Positions 41,269-48,614 of a DNA stretch of 64,000 bases are shown in pieces. How positions within the stretch are numbered: the first letter of the stretch is position 1; each line of letters starts with the position of its first letter. A program made the translations under genes and the position numbers. The DNA comes from JAOAPY01 sp038237475 (GTDB lineage Bacteria; Acidobacteriota; Blastocatellia; Pyrinomonadales; Pyrinomonadaceae): positions 1-64,000 of the forward strand of contig JBBRYS010000007.1 in NCBI GenBank assembly GCA_038237475.1. The letters run 5' to 3'. Under the pieces are notes generated by a model, which was not told the DNA's origin, made no database searches, and saw only the letters and a program-made list of their open reading frames with translations.

Positions 41269-42420
41269 TTAAAGCAGCAGCGTCTCAACGCGATGTGCGT
41301 GGACCAGTTCCTCGCAGGGAGACCAGGCAAAAACTGTAAAGAGCCCATCCTGTGAAGCCACCAGCGCCAATGAACTGCGCTGGTCATGTACGAACTGGGC
41401 CGCCGACAAGTGTCTGGTGCCTCCCAGTTCGAGTGGCGGCACTACTACCGGTAACCCTCCCACGATAGGCTCGGTTACGATTACCTTTTCGACTCGTCCA
41501 CCGCCATTGCGCTGCCCGATCTTTGCGCCGAAGGCCAACAACTCATACTGATCAGAAATTAACGCCGCTCCATCGACGGCAGTCAGGCCGGCAATGGCCT
41601 CGACTGCGTCGTTAAACTTCTCCTGCCAGCTGGTCCGATCGCGAACACTTATGTCCTGGCGCATCAGTCCCGCAAGTTCAGAGAAGGCAGGCGAGACGCC
41701 ATAAGCCAAGGGGTGCAGGATCGATTCCCGCCACTCCTCAGAGCCCTGCGGTACCACCAGTAGCGAACCGCCACGTCCGTGAGCGCGCATTGAGACAGCC
41801 AGTTGGACCAGCACATTCACGGAGTCGGTACGGGCTGTCGGCGATCCGAAATCCAGCAGTGCGGTCAGCAAGTGCGGACAGTCAGGCAGGGTCGTGCCGC
41901 GTTCGTCCAGGACTTTGATTTGGTCGCCCTTGAGCACCACGACGTTAATGTACTTACCGGTTTCCTGGCCGCGCCGGTATTTGATCACCAGTAGGCCGGG
42001 TTCGATGACCTCGAGCACAAAGCACAGCTTGGGAATCTGGCGTGTCGTCCCCCAGACATGGAGTTCGGGGCCGTTTTCGGCAATCGGCCAGACCCCGAGA
42101 TGAATGCCCGGCCGCTCGACCGCAGGCGCGAGCCTTGAGAGTACTTGTGGAGTAAGTGGCAGTTGCCGCTCAAACAGCAAAGGTTCACCAGCCAATACCG
42201 GTGGCAGAAATGCGAGCGATATTCTGGGTGAGTAGCCCTCCTCACGTCGCAGGCTGGCCCAAAATGCGGCTTCGACGATCGCTTCAATGGAAGCTGCATC
42301 AGGCGCGGGCGCCAGCTTGATTTTCAAAGGCTGCTGCCGTGCGTCCTCGAAATTTCGCGCAAAGTATGCCGCGACACTGGCGGCGGCGGCCCGGGCTGCG
42401 GGGTAGGTGAGTTCAGTCAT
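41269..42420 (-). CDS. DisA/DAC-like domain protein (possible DACNV sensor family)
   Basis: 383 residues. The C-terminal region carries the two motifs of diadenylate cyclase (DisA_N/DAC) domains: DGA at residues 283-285 (TAVDGAALISDQYELLAFGA) and GTRH at 334-337 (GGTRHLSAAQFV), where classic DACs have GTRHRAA. VHDQRSSLALVASQDG completes the resemblance. The N-terminal 280 residues include HGRGGSLLVVPQGSEEW and no membrane helix. I recall a 'DACNV' sensor family with this look, but cannot confirm membership. It may bind or make a nucleotide signal. It is convergent with the gene after smc. Confidence 0.7.
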   Translation of the reverse strand: MTELTYPAARAAAASVAAYFARNFEDARQQPLKIKLAPAPDAASIEAIVEAAFWASLRREEGYSPRISLAFLPPVLAGEPLLFERQLPLTPQVLSRLAPAVERPGIHLGVWPIAENGPELHVWGTTRQIPKLCFVLEVIEPGLLVIKYRRGQETGKYINVVVLKGDQIKVLDERGTTLPDCPHLLTALLDFGSPTARTDSVNVLVQLAVSMRAHGRGGSLLVVPQGSEEWRESILHPLAYGVSPAFSELAGLMRQDISVRDRTSWQEKFNDAVEAIAGLTAVDGAALISDQYELLAFGAKIGQRNGGGRVEKVIVTEPIVGGLPVVVPPLELGGTRHLSAAQFVHDQRSSLALVASQDGLFTVFAWSPCEELVHAHRVETLLL

Positions 42421-42517
42421 GGATTGAATCGCAATGGATAAGTAAAAAGTCTAACTGTGTCAATTGTCAAAAGCCGTGACCCTAATGGATTCCAGATGAC
42501 GTCGTCTAATCCACCCC

Positions 42518-43594
42518 TCACAACAACGCATTTCCCAGCCGGCAAAACTCAACGACACGGTTCTCGGCCCAGAAGCGATCTTCGCGATCTGTCTTCTCGC
42601 CAACGAAGGCCACGTGGCCACCATGTTCAGGGGCCATAACTAAGATGTAAGGATTCGCCGCCAATACCGGGCTCTCCAATGGTGCAAATGGAATGAAGGG
42701 ATCGTCCTGAGCATGGATGATTAGCGTCGGAACCCGGATGCGATCGAGGAAGCGAATCGAACTGGATTTCTGGTAGTAGTCCTCGGCGCCGCTGAAACCG
42801 TGTGCGATGGCCGTGAATCGATCATCGAAGTCTCGAATAGAACGCACTGATTTCAAATTGCTGATGTCGTAGAGATCGGGATACAGCTTATGCTTTATGT
42901 AGATACGATTGCGCAGCCGGCGCAGAAAATCCCGATGATAGATCCAGTTTGATCGCTTACTGATGGCGTCAACGCTGGCGCCGAGATCGACTGAGGGTGA
43001 AACGGCGCAAACCACGCGTAATTCTGGCGGCGGACTGTCGCCATATTCACCCGTGAATTTCAACACCAGGTTGCCGCCCAGTGAATACCCGATCATGAAA
43101 ATTCGCTGCAAACCATCGCGCTCGACTAGTTGATTAACGATGGCGCGCAAGTCCTCACTAAGCCCAGCGTGATAGAGCGTCGACGTCAAGTGTTCCGTGC
43201 CACCGCAGTTACGTAGATTGACTCTGATAACGTTGAAGCCGTAGCTAAAAGCCTTCCTGGCGATCGCCAGCATGTAGACTGATTCGGTCGAGCCCTCCAT
43301 TCCATGCCAGAGCACAAGCGTTGGAGCTGTTTTAACTTCTTCCTGCCAACGGCAATGGGCCAGCAAAGTGATGTTCGGTCCTACCTCAAATAAACGTTGC
43401 TGATCCTGAATCTGCAACGCAGAGCGGCGCGGCCATGCATAAGAAGCCAAAGTTTGCGCGTGTCCGCCTTTGAAAAAACGGAGCGGAATAAATGGCTTGT
43501 GAGCAAAGGCCGTTGACACGCTGGCCAAAAAAGTCCGCGCCGCCTGCTCAGAGATCGTAGGTTTTGACCCAGCTTGTTCTAAGAGAGAATTCAT
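42518..43594 (-). CDS. YheT-family alpha/beta hydrolase
   Basis: 358 residues. The family block FIPLRFFKGGHAQTLASYAW is near the N-terminus, then LVLWHGMEGSTESVYMLAIA, VNLRNCGGTEHLTSTLYHAG and the nucleophile elbow MIGYSLGGNLVLKF. The catalytic Asp lies in LIIHAQDDPFIPF and the His in APEHGGHVAFVGE. YheT enzymes are uncharacterised or short-chain esterase-like. No partner gene is evident. Confidence 0.9.
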   Translation of the reverse strand: MNSLLEQAGSKPTISEQAARTFLASVSTAFAHKPFIPLRFFKGGHAQTLASYAWPRRSALQIQDQQRLFEVGPNITLLAHCRWQEEVKTAPTLVLWHGMEGSTESVYMLAIARKAFSYGFNVIRVNLRNCGGTEHLTSTLYHAGLSEDLRAIVNQLVERDGLQRIFMIGYSLGGNLVLKFTGEYGDSPPPELRVVCAVSPSVDLGASVDAISKRSNWIYHRDFLRRLRNRIYIKHKLYPDLYDISNLKSVRSIRDFDDRFTAIAHGFSGAEDYYQKSSSIRFLDRIRVPTLIIHAQDDPFIPFAPLESPVLAANPYILVMAPEHGGHVAFVGEKTDREDRFWAENRVVEFCRLGNALL

Positions 43595-43678
43595 TCTATT
43601 GAGCGGAATTAGTGCGTCCGCCCGAGCAAATGTGGCCGGAAGCGAATATTAATGCTTTCGGCCTGCAGAGATTAGGTT

Positions 43679-45034
43679 TCAATTCGGTTCCGGCGCTTCG
43701 TCAACAAGCTCAAAAGTAACATCGACAGTCGCGCTGGCACGATCCGGGAACGCCTGACTGACAACTTTCTTTGGCTTCGGCCGGCCCTGTTCCTGACGTT
43801 CCTCGAATACCTTACGCATTATTTCCGGAAATTCATTCTTGAAAAAATTCTCTGCGTATTCCTGATCGTAGACCTCATCGCGCTTCAGTTCCCACTTGCC
43901 GCGCAGATAGTTCCCCAAACTGTCGGAAAAACCTTTGAGGCTCAGGTTGCCCATGTGATACAGAGGGCCTTCCTTAACTTCCATTTGATAGGAAACTTTA
44001 CGCCCTGCATCGTCAAAATCTTCCTGCGCGCGCACGGTCGCCCCCAGGTAGCCCTTGTGGGCATAAGCCTTCATAACGGCCGCGATGCTCTGGTCCAACT
44101 TGATGCCATTGGCAAGCTCGCCCGGCTTCAAAGCCAGCGCCGCGTCTAATTCCGATTGGCTCAGAACCCGATTGCCTTTCCAGTCAGCTTTGTCCCAGAC
44201 ATAGGTGGAGCCCTCAAACACTGGAATGGTTAACTCCACGCCATCCTTGCAGTTTTCAAGTGTCTGGGCGATTGCCTCGGGCCGGCTGAAGGTAGCTCGC
44301 AGTTGACCCAGCTCTCGATATAGCGGAAAAAGATTGTTAACGGCGAACACGGAGGCCAGGCGTCGTGAGTAGTCTGTTCCCAACAAATCCTGGGACTGCT
44401 TGATGAGCTTATCTTCACTGACGTTGCGGGCTCCCGGGAAGTGAAGGCTGCAGATGGGCAAGCTGACCCCTTTCACATTAAAGACGTGCTCCAGTTGTGT
44501 GCGCTCGGCGTTCTGACCCTGGTGATAGTCGATCGAGCCCGCAATTTTTCGCTCAACCAGGAGTTTCTGCAGCGCGCGTGTAATCGCGTCAGTCATGTTG
44601 CCCGCGTTAGGTGCTGCCCCGTTGAAAGAAGGCACTTCGCGTCGCACGGCGTCGCCGAGTTCCTCATCCGTGAACGAGATGAAGTTGTCGAAGATCACCA
44701 CCGACTGTCCCCCGCGTCCTTCTTCGATCTTGAAGCTGACGGTGGCCGATCCCGCTTTTGTTTGCAGCCGGTAACTCAGGTTATGGACCAGGCCGCTGTC
44801 CATCAAGCGTTGCGCCGCAGTGTCGAGTGCTTCGACGGTGACCGGCTGCCCTAACTCGAGCCCGCTGACTTTAATCAGCTGCTCTGGTGTCAATCGTTTC
44901 AAGCCTTGAAAGTCGATCTTCGCCAGTTTAGGATCGGCGGCATCTGGTTGCTGGGCCAAAGCTGATAGACCGAATAGAGTGAGTATCAAGAGGAAGGAAA
45001 GCGCGACAGTTGAGATAAGACAGATCTTTCGCAT
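43679..45034 (-). CDS. POTRA-repeat periplasmic protein lacking a beta-barrel
   Basis: 451 residues from ATG at 45034, selected because it gives a clean signal peptide (ICLISTVALSFLLILTLFGL then SALAQQ). The open frame upstream overlaps the divergent gene. At least three POTRA-like units can be seen, for example IDFQGLKRLTPEQLIKVSGL, CSLHFPGARNVSEDKLIKQS and GNLSLKGFSDSLGNYLRGKW, as in BamA. The protein ends after ATVDVTFELVDEAPEPN with no 16-strand barrel. It may be a soluble or complex-bound BamA relative. Confidence 0.75.
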   Translation of the reverse strand: MRKICLISTVALSFLLILTLFGLSALAQQPDAADPKLAKIDFQGLKRLTPEQLIKVSGLELGQPVTVEALDTAAQRLMDSGLVHNLSYRLQTKAGSATVSFKIEEGRGGQSVVIFDNFISFTDEELGDAVRREVPSFNGAAPNAGNMTDAITRALQKLLVERKIAGSIDYHQGQNAERTQLEHVFNVKGVSLPICSLHFPGARNVSEDKLIKQSQDLLGTDYSRRLASVFAVNNLFPLYRELGQLRATFSRPEAIAQTLENCKDGVELTIPVFEGSTYVWDKADWKGNRVLSQSELDAALALKPGELANGIKLDQSIAAVMKAYAHKGYLGATVRAQEDFDDAGRKVSYQMEVKEGPLYHMGNLSLKGFSDSLGNYLRGKWELKRDEVYDQEYAENFFKNEFPEIMRKVFEERQEQGRPKPKKVVSQAFPDRASATVDVTFELVDEAPEPN

Positions 45035-45194
45035 TGTAGGTCCTGTTCTTGAAATCACTCTTGAGTGAGCGTAACTGACTCGATGGTTTAGTCGTGTTCC
45101 CATCAATTCAGACTTCAAGTGATAGAGTGTAAGCCAGGAGTCGATGCGATAGATAGCGTGGGGCAACGGGCCGATTTCCACGCGCCCTAACGAC

Positions 45195-45758
45195 ATGGAG
45201 ACAAAGATAGAATCAGTTACGAAACAGGAATTCATGCTGGCGGTCTGGGAGGAGCTTGATTGCGAATCCGTCGGGGCCCGCGAGCTGACGGAAATTCAAG
45301 CGGCGGTCGGACGCAAGTATAGCGGCAGCGCTGTCGATAGTCCGGCCGCGATTGCGCGCCTCCTGGCTGACGAAGGTGCAATCCTGCGCCATCCGGAGGT
45401 GCTGGAATACGACGCGAAGTGGCGAGAGGCGAGGTTGACCAGAGAGGCGACTTACTCACTTAACTTCGAAGGTTTTTCTGTGGCAGTTCAATCGCTGATC
45501 GAATGCGAAAGAGTCAGAAGGGAACTCGAGCAACATCAGGACAAGCAGTCATTGGCTAAGCTGCGCGATGCCATGGCACTTGGCAGACAGGAACTCCTGT
45601 TGTCGGCAATCAGTAAAGACACTCCTGAATCGGCTCGCTCCGAATTCAAAGAGATCGCCGGATGGCTGGAGGTTTGGTTGCGCACCCCCGAGCTTTTTGT
45701 TGACTGGTTGGATCTGCGTCGCGCATCGCCGGAATTCCGCCGGCGGTTCGGTGAATAG
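45195..45758 (+). CDS. Cytoplasmic protein of unknown function
   Basis: 187 residues, mostly helical and charged, without signal peptide, membrane helix or Cys motifs. It begins METKIESVTKQEFMLAVWEE and ends RRASPEFRRRFGE. It starts 160 nt from the divergent POTRA gene and codon use resembles its neighbours, so it is likely real. I recognise no family. Confidence 0.65.
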   Translation: METKIESVTKQEFMLAVWEELDCESVGARELTEIQAAVGRKYSGSAVDSPAAIARLLADEGAILRHPEVLEYDAKWREARLTREATYSLNFEGFSVAVQSLIECERVRRELEQHQDKQSLAKLRDAMALGRQELLLSAISKDTPESARSEFKEIAGWLEVWLRTPELFVDWLDLRRASPEFRRRFGE

Positions 45759-45857
45759 AGCTGGGTCACACACCATTTTCTTCAGATACGCAGACTAACT
45801 TCATCGCAGCTTCTAATTCCCGAATGCGGGACCTCATTGGAGCCCAACAGATATTTT

Positions 45858-45888
45858 GGAACTTTACCTGCCCTGCGGCCGAATTAGA
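45858..45888 (+). promoter_or_regulatory. Candidate ECF-type promoter for the sigma/anti-sigma operon
   Basis: GGAACTTT at 45858-45865 resembles the -35 box (GGAACTT) recognised by many ECF sigma factors, and GAATTA lies about 16 nt downstream. It sits 50 nt before the ECF sigma start and could mediate autoregulation. The -10 match is weak. Confidence 0.35.
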
Positions 45889-45914
45889 CATGGAAGCTGG
45901 CCAAGCGAGAACTG

Positions 45915-46526
45915 ATGACCGCGCTAAAACTTTCAGATAATGAGCTTATAAGCTCAATGCTGGTGGGCAATGAAGAGGCTTTTGCCATGCTCTATCGACG
46001 CCGCCAGGGCGCCATCTATCGCTTTGCGCTGCAAATGAGCGGATCCCACGCACTCTCGGAAGATGTGACCCAGGAAGTTTTCATGATGCTGATGCGCGAT
46101 GATTGTAGTTTTGACGCTGAGAGAGGATCACTCAACTCGTTCTTGTTTGGAGTAGCTCGCAACCTGGTGCGACAGCGGTTGGGTCGGGAACAGTTTTACG
46201 CGCCGATGGATGAGGACGCGACCGAAATCACGGCTGATCCAACCCTCTCTGGAGCTGATCCACTTCAGGAGTTAGCACGTAGTGAGACTATTGAGTCTGT
46301 GCGGCGGGCAGTGTTGAGCTTGCCGGCCCGCTATCGCGAAATCGTGGTGCTGTGCGAGTTACAGGAGCTCAGTTATGCAGATGCGGCTGTTGTGCTGGAT
46401 TGTGCCATTGGCACCGTGCGTTCCAGATTGCATCGTGGCCGGGCGATGCTGATTGAAAAACTGCGGCCAAAGGAAAAGGAATTAGCCGTCGCCGGCAGTG
46501 TCGATCAAACGAGGTGTTTCGCATGA
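45915..46526 (+). CDS. ECF-type RNA polymerase sigma factor
   Basis: 203 residues. Region 2 spans about residues 20-90 (NEEAFAMLYRRRQGAIYRFA, ALSEDVTQEVFMMLMRD) and region 4 about 125-185 (LSLPARYREIVVLCELQELS, IGTVRSRLHRGRAML). There is no region 1.1 or 3. The stop overlaps the anti-sigma start (ATGA), so the pair is translationally coupled. Confidence 0.93.
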   Translation: MTALKLSDNELISSMLVGNEEAFAMLYRRRQGAIYRFALQMSGSHALSEDVTQEVFMMLMRDDCSFDAERGSLNSFLFGVARNLVRQRLGREQFYAPMDEDATEITADPTLSGADPLQELARSETIESVRRAVLSLPARYREIVVLCELQELSYADAAVVLDCAIGTVRSRLHRGRAMLIEKLRPKEKELAVAGSVDQTRCFA

Positions 46527-47362
46527 GCTGTGAAGAATTTCAAACACTAGCCGGTGAGTTGGCCCGGACCGGGCAGGCTTCTTTGACGGAGTCGGTGCCG
46601 GCGCAGGCTGATGAGCGCGACAGCGCCCTCGCACACGTCGCTGAGTGCTCAAGTTGTGGCTCGGAATGGGAAGCGCAGCGCTCGCTTAGCGGAGGCTTGC
46701 GAAAGTTGGCTGAGGAAATGAAGGAAATTTCAGCTCCCGTACAACTTGAAGTGAAACTGCTGGAAGCATTTCGCGAACACAACAGGGTGACCCCGACGGT
46801 GCGCGCCTTTCCGGTCCCACAGAGGCAGACGCACTATTGGTGGGCAGCGGCAGCGGCTGCTTTGCTTATCGTCGTTGGCATTGTTGCAGTGCGGGGACGT
46901 CTAATTGGAAATCCAAAGCCACAAGATATAGCGAAGCAAACTGAAGCAACCGGCGAGAGATCAAAAACGCAAGCGTCCATGATTGAGGAGCCAGTGAAGG
47001 CGATTGATAAATTCGCTACTGAAGTCGCATCGCCTGTTCACGTACCCTCACGCAAAACGCGAAACGCCGGTGCGACAATACGCAGGCCCCTGTCTGCAGC
47101 CGCAGAGGCGGTGGCCGTGGCAGCAAATGAAGGACAATCTTACGAAGCCACGAAAGAAGTTGCGACAGACTTTTTCCCTATAGGGTATGCGACTGCTCCG
47201 AATTTGCAGGATGGCGGACAACTGGTGCGGGTTGAATTGCCGCGTTCTGCGGTAGCCCGATTTGGTCTCCCGATAAATATGGATCGGACCAGTGAAAGAG
47301 TTAAGGCCGATGTTTTGATCGGCGTCGACGGTCTGGCGCAGGCAATCCGTTTCGTACACTGA
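46523..47362 (+). CDS. Membrane anti-sigma factor with zinc-binding ASD
   Basis: 279 residues from ATG 46523, with GAGG at 46511-46514. The N-terminal zinc anti-sigma motif is H38-x3-C42-x2-C45 (ALAHVAECSSCGSEW), then one membrane helix near residues 107-127. The periplasmic part ends in a small domain (QLVRVELPRSAVARFGLPI, then DVLIGVDGLAQAIRFV) that resembles TonB-type C-terminal folds. It probably holds the ECF sigma at the membrane until an envelope signal arrives. Confidence 0.88.
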   Translation: MSCEEFQTLAGELARTGQASLTESVPAQADERDSALAHVAECSSCGSEWEAQRSLSGGLRKLAEEMKEISAPVQLEVKLLEAFREHNRVTPTVRAFPVPQRQTHYWWAAAAAALLIVVGIVAVRGRLIGNPKPQDIAKQTEATGERSKTQASMIEEPVKAIDKFATEVASPVHVPSRKTRNAGATIRRPLSAAAEAVAVAANEGQSYEATKEVATDFFPIGYATAPNLQDGGQLVRVELPRSAVARFGLPINMDRTSERVKADVLIGVDGLAQAIRFVH

Positions 47363-47429
47363 GCGATTTGTTGCTCTGATTTGAACCTGAGTAATCCGGG
47401 CTGCAGGCCCGCATAAGGAAGGACTGAAT

Positions 47430-48464
47430 ATGAAAAGAGAATGGAAGTTATGGGCAAGTATTTTCGGCAGCGTGGTTTTATTGACTGGCGCTGTCTCAAT
47501 CTTCGGCCAGCAAAAGCCTCAGCAGGAGTCTAAAATCATGATTAGGCGTGCCCCCGCGCCTGACGGTCCACCGGGACCGCCACCGGAAAATTTTGTCTTC
47601 ATCGCTTCGGAAATGAACTTTGACGGCAAGCTGGTGAAAGCGGCGCCGTATTCAGCGCAGGCCGTTACTGAAAGCACTCAGCTGCTGGGCGATGGCAATC
47701 GGATTGTGAATAAGACGACAGCAACACTCTATCGCGATAGCGAGGGCCGCACTCGGCGCGAACACACGCTGAGCATGCTGGGTCAGTTTGCCAACGCCGG
47801 CGACCCGCCTCAGACAGTAGCGATTAACGACCCGGTGGCCGGCGTAAACTATGCGTTGGATCCGCGCACCAAAGTTGCTCATAAAATGTCGCCCATGCGT
47901 TATGAGTTTAAATTTTCCAGGCCAGGCGACGCACCCCTGGGAGTGCCCCCATCACCCGATAGTCCGGCCCGCATTGAGATGCGGCATCAGATGCCGCCAC
48001 CGCCACCCGAAGCGGGCATAGGGCCAGGCGAACCACATCCGGAAGTCTTCATGCGGCACGCACCGCCGCCCCCTCCGGGTGGTGAGGGTATCGTGATGCA
48101 TTGGCAGGGAGAGCGCGCCGACAAGAACGTTAAGAAAGAAGAGCTCGGCAAGCAGACAATCGAAGGGGTTGAAGCTGAAGGCACTCGCAGCACGGTCACG
48201 ATCCCTGCGGGGGAGATCGGCAATGAGCGACCGATTGAGATCATCTCAGAACGCTGGTATTCACCGGAACTACAGACGGTCGTAATGACGAAACACAGCG
48301 ACCCGCGCTTTGGCGAAACAACCTATCGTTTGACGAACATCAGTCGCAGTGAGCCAGCCAAAACGCTCTTTGAAGTGCCTGCAGATTACACTATCAAAGA
48401 AAATCCCGTGCCAGCACAGCACGGTGACAAGGTGCGGATGCGCAGACCGGGAAACGAACAGTAG
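47430..48464 (+). CDS. Secreted protein of unknown function downstream of the anti-sigma
   Basis: 344 residues. A signal peptide (WKLWASIFGSVVLLTGAVSI then FGQQK) is followed by Pro-rich stretches (PAPDGPPGPPPENF; later HQMPPPPPEAGIGPGEPH) and a repeated-strand region containing TTATLYRDSEGRTRREHTLS and TVTIPAGEIGNERPIEIISE. No catalytic motif stands out. It is 67 nt behind the anti-sigma and ahead of a strong terminator, so it is probably the output gene or sensor of the ECF operon. Confidence 0.75.
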   Translation: MKREWKLWASIFGSVVLLTGAVSIFGQQKPQQESKIMIRRAPAPDGPPGPPPENFVFIASEMNFDGKLVKAAPYSAQAVTESTQLLGDGNRIVNKTTATLYRDSEGRTRREHTLSMLGQFANAGDPPQTVAINDPVAGVNYALDPRTKVAHKMSPMRYEFKFSRPGDAPLGVPPSPDSPARIEMRHQMPPPPPEAGIGPGEPHPEVFMRHAPPPPPGGEGIVMHWQGERADKNVKKEELGKQTIEGVEAEGTRSTVTIPAGEIGNERPIEIISERWYSPELQTVVMTKHSDPRFGETTYRLTNISRSEPAKTLFEVPADYTIKENPVPAQHGDKVRMRRPGNEQ

Positions 48465-48490
48465 TAGCGCAAGAGTTCAAGACATAAATA

Positions 48491-48527
48491 GAGGGCCGCT
48501 CGACTCTTCGAGTGGCCCTCATTTTTT
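48491..48527 (+). terminator. Strong Rho-independent terminator of the ECF operon
   Basis: GAGGGCCGCTCGA (48491-48503) pairs with TCGAGTGGCCCTC (48508-48520), 13 bp with one G-T pair and a 4-nt loop, then ATTTTTT (48521-48527). Confidence 0.9.
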
Positions 48528-48614
48528 CCGGAGACTTCACTTTTCGATTCGCCCGGGGGAAAACAATTGTAAGCTCCGGATAGACGGCATTGGATTTTCG
48601 ATCCCGGCCGGTTT

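Noticed and set aside
45035..45235. 67-codon N-terminal extension of the POTRA protein
   Set aside because: It would place the signal peptide internally and overlap the divergent gene at 45195. The ATG at 45034 gives a normal signal peptide.
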